The notes under the pieces are model-generated. The model was given only the letters and a program-made list of their open reading frames with translations. It ran no database searches and was not told the DNA's origin. Below, one piece after another: positions 1 through 4,447 of a stretch of 6,363 nucleotides of DNA; positions within the stretch are counted from its first letter, which is position 1; the number at the start of each line of letters is the position of its first letter. The DNA comes from DATEXQ01 sp036846005 (GTDB taxonomy: Bacteria > Patescibacteriota > Microgenomatia > UBA8517): positions 1 to 6,363 of the forward strand of contig DAIUCV010000025.1 of assembly GCA_036846005.1 (NCBI GenBank), in the 5' to 3' direction. The position numbers and the translations under genes are program-made.

Positions 1-71
1 ATATTTACCATATTTATGGCATTAAGTATTCTATTTGATCACTTTAGATATTCATCTAATTTCTATTTCTC

Positions 72-174
72 TTATAAAAAGATCACCCTTTGTTGACACT
101 TTTCCTCTTCTATTAACTTTTCCACCAACATAGGTTCTGCAGCATCAATACCAATTACTAAACCTTTTTCTCAT
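72..174 (-). pseudogene. Broken 5' end of an alkaline-phosphatase-superfamily (type I phosphodiesterase) gene
   Basis: An ATG at 174-172 overlaps the methyltransferase stop as ATGA, where a further operon gene would start, but its frame stops after nine codons. In the neighbouring frame, positions 167-75 read KGLVIGIDAAEPMLVEKLIE and then EEKCQQRVIFL and TAA (74-72). The first twenty residues look like the N terminus of alkaline-phosphatase-superfamily phosphodiesterases, which typically begin with a (V/I)xGxDG-type strand carrying the first metal-binding Asp, followed by a helix ending in IEEGKLPN. Removing one A from the A5 run (T5 at 165-169 on the plus strand) fuses the ATG to this frame as MRKGLVIGIDAAEP. 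After EEEK the expected LPNLKKL is missing and all three frames carry several stops down to position 1, so repair of one base would not restore a gene. It is a remnant or, less likely, two sequencing errors. The family call rests on about twenty residues. Confidence 0.6.
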
Positions 175-1034
175 TTCTTTTTAGCTATCGCAAATATAAT
201 ATCGTTGGTTGGGGCAGGAAGTACTAAATTTGGTAAGAAAGAAAAATCTTTCCCTGTAAAACGGCTTAAAAGGTAGGGTGTAGAAAACCATCTCGTTTGT
301 GACCCCATCCACAGAACTTCAAAGCCACACATTTCAAGCATTTTTTTAAAGGTTTCAGGATTAAAATACCAAAGATGAATTCGAATAAGCCATGTCCAGT
401 GCAAACCAAGCAGTTTTGAAAACCAGCTATTAATATTAATTGTCGTTAATGCTAGAACTCCATCATCTTTAAGAAGACTTTTAACTTTTTTCAAAGCCCT
501 AATGGGATCTGAAAAATGCTCTAACACATCCCACATAGTGATTACATCGAAGGTTTTGCTTTTGTTTTTATAATTCTCAAAAAAACCATTATACTCTTCA
601 ATATCGAACTTTCTTTTCGCTGTCTTAACTCCCCAACTAGATGGTTCTACTCCATAAACTTTCCACCCCCTCTTTCTTGCAACGTTTAAAAACAAACCAG
701 CACCTGCACCAACATCCAAAAGATTCCCGGGAGGACTTTTTTGCTCTTCAATCTTTTGCAGCGCTTTTTTAAACAAATTGATTCTCTGCTTTTCTTGCTT
801 AAAATAGTTCTCGTCTACCCCATCTTCATATGCTGAAAAAAGTTCTTTATTTGTAAACGAAAACTCTTGCCAAATAAAACCACATTTCTGACATTTATAT
901 ATGTCAGTATACCTGCCTCTTGCGCCAATTTCGCCCGTACAAAGTGCCTCTTTGGGAGTTATTTTTTTCTTTGTGAGTCCTTTGTGAAGATAATACAGTT
1001 TTATATTATCACTTCCACATAATATGCACTTCAT
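171..1034 (-). CDS. Class I SAM-dependent methyltransferase with N-terminal zinc ribbon
   Basis: This 287-residue cytosolic enzyme is expected to transfer a methyl group from S-adenosylmethionine, probably to a sugar or lipid intermediate of the glycan made by the neighbouring genes; the acceptor is inferred only from context. The N terminus has two CxxC pairs (C3/C6 and C48/C51), a zinc-ribbon arrangement common in envelope-cluster methyltransferases. The Rossmann core follows: LDVGAGAGLF (106-115) is motif I for SAM binding, VYGVEPS (126-132) places the acidic residue E130 expected to hold the ribose hydroxyls, and FDVITMWDVLEHFSDP (162-177) is motif II with the familiar VLEH. The protein ends in a further alpha/beta part including HLWYFNPETF (220-229). 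Length and motif order are normal for the Methyltransf_23/Methyltransf_11 group. The start at 1034 is supported by the ATGA overlap and by the metal-binding cysteine at residue 3. It ends in another ATGA overlap with a broken gene. Confidence 0.93.
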   Translation of the reverse strand: MKCILCGSDNIKLYYLHKGLTKKKITPKEALCTGEIGARGRYTDIYKCQKCGFIWQEFSFTNKELFSAYEDGVDENYFKQEKQRINLFKKALQKIEEQKSPPGNLLDVGAGAGLFLNVARKRGWKVYGVEPSSWGVKTAKRKFDIEEYNGFFENYKNKSKTFDVITMWDVLEHFSDPIRALKKVKSLLKDDGVLALTTININSWFSKLLGLHWTWLIRIHLWYFNPETFKKMLEMCGFEVLWMGSQTRWFSTPYLLSRFTGKDFSFLPNLVLPAPTNDIIFAIAKKK

Positions 1035-1052
1035 AACATTTTATTGAACCTC
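1031..1052 (-). promoter_or_regulatory. ATGA stop-start overlap with upstream GAGGT, coupling methyltransferase to membrane protein
   Basis: The TGA stop of the membrane protein gene (1033-1031) overlaps the ATG of the methyltransferase gene (1034-1032) as ATGA. A GAGGT ribosome binding site lies at 1052-1048, 13 nt before the ATG, which is longer than usual. The layout implies translational coupling, with terminating ribosomes restarting on the methyltransferase. Confidence 0.7.
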
Positions 1053-3052
1053 TTTTTCCGAAGAAAATCAACAAAGACAATAAAAGCGCTTAGAGACAAT
1101 AAAACAGGTAATATCAGCCTGCGTGGTACAAACTCAAGAGCTATTTCATCCAAACCCGGTTCCTCAAGACGCATAAAACCAATCGGGTCTTTCTCCAATT
1201 TCAACCTCTTACCATTCGAAAAAGCAGTCCAACCAGGATAATATGATTGTCGAATTAAAATTTCTTCGTCATTTTTCAATTGGCCACCAGGAATAGTTAT
1301 TTTCGACCAATTATCTGACGGGTATTCCGTTTTTATAGGTCTTGCCTTTAACTCAATATTGTTAAAATATTCATTAACGAAATTTTCATCCAACACTATT
1401 TCACCCGACGAAGCATCCTTCGGCAAAGTAAAATCCTTCATCCAACCTTTCGGAACAGCCAATGCAAATGAAGTATTTCGTGTAGGAACTTTTAGTATTT
1501 TATCCCCTGCGTAATTATAAACTTCTTCAAAGTCACTAAAACGAGACATGTTTTCATAATCATGGTAATACACCATGGAACCAGGATAATTAACAACGAT
1601 GTATTGAAACCCCAAACTTCTCATCCATTTCAGTGTTAAATCTTTTTCGTCATTTTTATTTATCAGGTAAGAAAGGTGAGACCACCAAGGATTAAGCCCG
1701 CCAAAATCTCCTCCCTTTCCACCCCTTAACTGAACCGCATCAGAAAATAAATTTAACCAGAACGCATGTGTACCTGTAGCATAGACCTGCTTTGCGCTTA
1801 ATTCATTGAGCTTATTTGAAATGAGGTATTCGGAAGTTAAAGAAAAATCACTGTTTGGTTTCGTGATATCCCAAAAATTTTCTTTCTGGGTAAAACCAAA
1901 TATTAAAATAGTGATGATAACAACTCCTGATAATAAATACTTAATCTTCTTTGCCAATAATGTCAATATCGACGCAATTAACAAAGCAAACGAAAGTTCG
2001 AGTTCTGGAATCAACCGAGGTATCGTATTAAAGGGTAAGGGGAAAAGTGCAGAATCAAATTTGAACCAAGCATAAATAACTAAATATAAAAACACAAAAA
2101 TTATTGTCGGAAGTACAACATTTCTATATTTAACAAGAGATTCCTTAAGCAACAAACTGAAAGTAAGATATAGAAGAAATAACGATGTGGGTAAAGCAAA
2201 CAAGGTGAATACAAAATTACCCCACACTCCCGAAAATATTCCTCCTCCCTCCCCTAATGAATAGCCGAATGCCGCCTTAAAAAATTCAGGATTATACCAG
2301 AAAAAGCACAAACCGAAAGTAAAAAGCAAAAGAACCACTGCCGTATACATCTTTTTGACAGATGTTTCTTTTGCCAGTTCATACCAGAAAATAAAAAAGT
2401 AAAAGACAACTAAACCTACAAAAGCCGTTAAACTAGTCAGTAATATAATACTTGTCAGCATTACAGCACATATCCAGTCAACCCTTTCTTGGGGTTTTCG
2501 CAATAGTTTTTGGAAATATAAAGACGCAAATGGTATTAAAGCCAGTCCCCACATATGAGGACCCTCTCCATAAACCCAGGTATTTACAAACCTTAAAGGA
2601 ATAAATCCATACCCGCTCCAAGAAGGTGAAAGGAATATATAGGCTATGGATGGAACAAGGGTGTACACTACCCCCCCCACAAACGAAGACAATTTATCTT
2701 TGGTTAAAAAAAGTGACCATTTATAAAATCCTATAACAGAAAGAGAAAGAAATATGCTAGTTAGTATTCTATATGAATGCGAAACGCTAACACCTGGAAA
2801 GAGCGACAGAAAGCCTGTTAGTACTATCGGTAAGGGTTGATATACAAGATAAAAAGGCAGGCCAAAATACCAAAAAGGATACCAGAAAACATTTGGGAAA
2901 TTTGTAATAAAAAATTTAGCATCGGTTATGAAAACACTTTCTATAGAAAGAGGAAAACTCGTAAACTCACCTTTAAACCCTGGAAAAACGAAAATAATAT
3001 TTATTATTATTAAAACAAGAACTAATATGATTATTTGTAATCTACCTTTCAT
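1031..3052 (-). CDS. GT-C-like multi-pass membrane protein (PTPS-related / YfhO-like) with C-terminal ectodomain
   Basis: This 673-residue membrane protein resembles the family named '6-pyruvoyl-tetrahydropterin synthase-related membrane protein' and YfhO-like proteins, thought to be GT-C type enzymes using lipid-linked sugars on the outer face. The name does not imply a pterin activity. Visible are a first helix (5-23), an extracytoplasmic loop with SIESVFITDAKFF (36-48; D44 is the candidate catalytic acid of GT-C enzymes), an aromatic stretch FWYPFWYFGLP (56-66), YGEGPHMWGLALIPFA (161-176), FWYNPEFF (251-258) and PRLIPELELSFALL (345-358). About ten further helices run to residue 387. Residues about 390-640 form a soluble domain with QSYYPGW (602-608), a motif I associate with this group, before a last helix (645-663) and a basic tail. 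The ATG at 3052 is fixed by an in-frame TAG at 3070-3068; no good ribosome binding site precedes it. The gene lies 30 nt after its paralogue and overlaps the next gene by 4 nt. A G8 tract lies at codons 125-128. The family call is from memory of motifs. Confidence 0.88.
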   Translation of the reverse strand: MKGRLQIIILVLVLIIINIIFVFPGFKGEFTSFPLSIESVFITDAKFFITNFPNVFWYPFWYFGLPFYLVYQPLPIVLTGFLSLFPGVSVSHSYRILTSIFLSLSVIGFYKWSLFLTKDKLSSFVGGVVYTLVPSIAYIFLSPSWSGYGFIPLRFVNTWVYGEGPHMWGLALIPFASLYFQKLLRKPQERVDWICAVMLTSIILLTSLTAFVGLVVFYFFIFWYELAKETSVKKMYTAVVLLLFTFGLCFFWYNPEFFKAAFGYSLGEGGGIFSGVWGNFVFTLFALPTSLFLLYLTFSLLLKESLVKYRNVVLPTIIFVFLYLVIYAWFKFDSALFPLPFNTIPRLIPELELSFALLIASILTLLAKKIKYLLSGVVIITILIFGFTQKENFWDITKPNSDFSLTSEYLISNKLNELSAKQVYATGTHAFWLNLFSDAVQLRGGKGGDFGGLNPWWSHLSYLINKNDEKDLTLKWMRSLGFQYIVVNYPGSMVYYHDYENMSRFSDFEEVYNYAGDKILKVPTRNTSFALAVPKGWMKDFTLPKDASSGEIVLDENFVNEYFNNIELKARPIKTEYPSDNWSKITIPGGQLKNDEEILIRQSYYPGWTAFSNGKRLKLEKDPIGFMRLEEPGLDEIALEFVPRRLILPVLLSLSAFIVFVDFLRKKRFNKML
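2671..2678 (-). repeat. G8 mononucleotide tract inside the 673-residue membrane protein gene
   Basis: The coding strand has eight consecutive G (C8 on the plus strand) in codons 125-128, encoding V-G-G-V near the third membrane helix. It is striking in an AT-rich gene, where glycine and valine codons otherwise mostly end in A or T. Loss of one G gives GTG GGG GGG TAG, an immediate stop that removes over 80 per cent of the protein; gain of one G shifts the frame. Such tracts are classic slippage sites for on/off switching of surface-glycan genes, but they are also sites of assembly error. Confidence 0.7.
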
Positions 3053-3082
3053 TTTTAATTTATTTGTCTAACCTGCATATTG

Positions 3083-4417
3083 TCAAACTTTAGCAGCTTC
3101 ATTTGATTTTTTTCTTCCTCCAACATCAGCTTTCAAACCCATAAAAGTTATACCTATAAGAGAGGCGCACGTTATTGAATAACCCAAGTATGTCCACCCT
3201 ATCCCAAAACTTTCTTTGGCAACCCAAATTTCTCCTTTGTCAATTTCATCCCATACTCCCAATACATTTTGTTCTAAAAGAGACTCTCTTCCTATTACAT
3301 TACATAAAAACAAAAGCAGGAAGCTTGATACAATTATAATATTACCCAAAACTTCACCTTTTATTAACCCTCCCCTTGCTTTCATAAACTTCACTTTGTC
3401 TGAAATACCTACTATGGCAATACTTACAAGAAGTGCTAAAGAAATACCAAGCTCGGTTAAATACCTACTTGGGTGAGAAAAAACAAAGCCAGTTCCTGCA
3501 AATATTATCATTGTAAAAGCTATAGTAAAAAAGAATGCCAAGAATAGAGGCTGCAAATTCGGTTTCCTGTCAAATAATAGGTACCCAAATATACCCAGAA
3601 CTGGAAGAGAAAATATAGAAATCGGAATTAAATTTGAAATTGTATTCGCCACTTGTTCACCCAATGGTCCCGTAACCAACCAAACAAAAAAAGCAGGGTT
3701 ATACCAGAACGAAGAAAGACCTACAACTAATATAATGACAGCAATAAATCTGGTAGATTTTAATCGTCCGGTACCCAGTAAAACTTCGGAAAATGTAGTA
3801 ATGCTGGCAAAAATCGAGTAGGTAACAAAACCAAAAGGTGAAGTTAATCCGACCAACGCCGCAGAAATTGTTGCGATTATCATATTTTTAATTCCACCCG
3901 AATGTAAAAAGGCCAATAGTCCGTATATTGCCAAAGGCATCAAAGTTAAACTCGCTACATGGGGACCTTCTATACCCGTAAGAGCCATTTCAATCCTGGT
4001 CTTTAAAAACGGAACAATAGGAAGACTTACTATCATCAGAGCAAAAAGAGCAACCAATTTCCTACCGCTAATTTTTTTAATGAAAACATAATAACTTAAA
4101 GGAAATATTAGTATAAAGGCTATATATACTATTTGTATGGCATAAGCGGTCGAGATACCAGATAGATTAATTATACTTGCGAGTAAGGGAATTATCGGTC
4201 CTGAATACTGGGTACTAAGTGCTGCTGTACCAAAAAAAGGATATACAAGATAAAAATTAACAGCAAATGCAAAAACCAAAATTAAAGTTTCCAAAGGACC
4301 ATTACTCCACCATGCACGTCTATTACCGAAATTTACTCCAGCATTCTTAAATTTCTCTGCAAGTCTGGCTGAACGTCTAGCCGCAATAGTTTCAGTTTCT
4401 TTAGGAATATTTTCCAT
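3083..4417 (-). CDS. Multi-pass membrane protein, short paralogue of the downstream GT-C-like protein
   Basis: This 444-residue protein has a charged, probably cytoplasmic N terminus of about 38 residues (ARRSARLAEKF at 13-23) and roughly ten hydrophobic helices from residue 43 to 427. No exact function can be given. It shares collinear motifs with the 673-residue protein encoded next: IEGPH then LxLxPxA (149-163), LTSPFGFV (191-198), FWYNPAFF (237-244) and SRYLTELGISLALL (317-330). Relative to that protein it lacks most of the first extracytoplasmic loop, including its acidic residue, and the large C-terminal ectodomain; it has only a short loop (about 376-405) before the last helix. It may be a non-catalytic partner, a transporter-like relative, or a GT-C enzyme with a different active site. 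The ATG at 4417 is the first possible start in frame after a TAA at 4438-4436, but the good ribosome binding site sits further upstream. It begins 30 nt after the glycosyltransferase gene, so it is probably in the same operon. Confidence 0.85.
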   Translation of the reverse strand: MENIPKETETIAARRSARLAEKFKNAGVNFGNRRAWWSNGPLETLILVFAFAVNFYLVYPFFGTAALSTQYSGPIIPLLASIINLSGISTAYAIQIVYIAFILIFPLSYYVFIKKISGRKLVALFALMIVSLPIVPFLKTRIEMALTGIEGPHVASLTLMPLAIYGLLAFLHSGGIKNMIIATISAALVGLTSPFGFVTYSIFASITTFSEVLLGTGRLKSTRFIAVIILVVGLSSFWYNPAFFVWLVTGPLGEQVANTISNLIPISIFSLPVLGIFGYLLFDRKPNLQPLFLAFFFTIAFTMIIFAGTGFVFSHPSRYLTELGISLALLVSIAIVGISDKVKFMKARGGLIKGEVLGNIIIVSSFLLLFLCNVIGRESLLEQNVLGVWDEIDKGEIWVAKESFGIGWTYLGYSITCASLIGITFMGLKADVGGRKKSNEAAKV

Positions 4418-4425
4418 TATTTTAT

Positions 4426-4447
4426 TTACTTCATTTTATCTCACCTT
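4426..4447 (-). promoter_or_regulatory. Strong Shine-Dalgarno site followed by a two-codon ORF (ATG AAG TAA)
   Basis: In the 30-nt gap before the 444-residue gene, the coding strand carries AAGGTGAG (4447-4440), then five bases, then ATG AAG TAA (4434-4426). This is the best ribosome binding site seen between genes in the window, yet it is correctly spaced for the two-codon ORF and about 22 nt from the ATG of the real gene at 4417. Either ribosomes start on the mini-ORF and reinitiate 8 nt downstream, or the original start was at 4434 and one base has been lost: one extra A after ATGAA would read MKVNKIMENI and join the gene in frame. Confidence 0.5.

Noticed and set aside
44..59. Inverted repeat TTAGAT-ATTC-ATCTAA as a terminator
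   Set aside because: Six base pairs with only one GC pair and no clear T run after it on the minus strand; too weak to support a terminator call.
1..96. Plus-strand reading frame open from the window edge to TGA at 94-96 (31 codons), possible tail of a convergent gene
   Set aside because: Too short and too AT-rich to distinguish from chance; it overlaps the phosphodiesterase remnant on the other strand and has no recognisable C-terminal motif.
1044..1241. Plus-strand ORF of 65 codons
   Set aside because: Antisense to the 3' end of the 673-residue membrane protein gene; no recognisable protein features and no ribosome binding site.
1806..2075. Plus-strand ORF of 89 codons
   Set aside because: Antisense to the same membrane protein gene; its composition reflects the hydrophobic codons on the other strand.
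3055..3078. Seven-codon ORF (ATGCAGGTTAGACAAATAAATTAA) between the two membrane protein genes
   Set aside because: No ribosome binding site and no conserved feature; likely chance in a 30-nt AT-rich gap.
3058..3086. TTGACA (3086-3081) with a TAAATT-like box 18 nt downstream, possible internal promoter before the 673-residue gene
   Set aside because: The -35 match overlaps the preceding stop codon, the -10 match is poor, and the start point would fall on the ATG. AT-rich sequence gives such matches often.
3216..3476. Plus-strand ORF of 86 codons
   Set aside because: Antisense to the 444-residue membrane protein gene, with no motif of its own.
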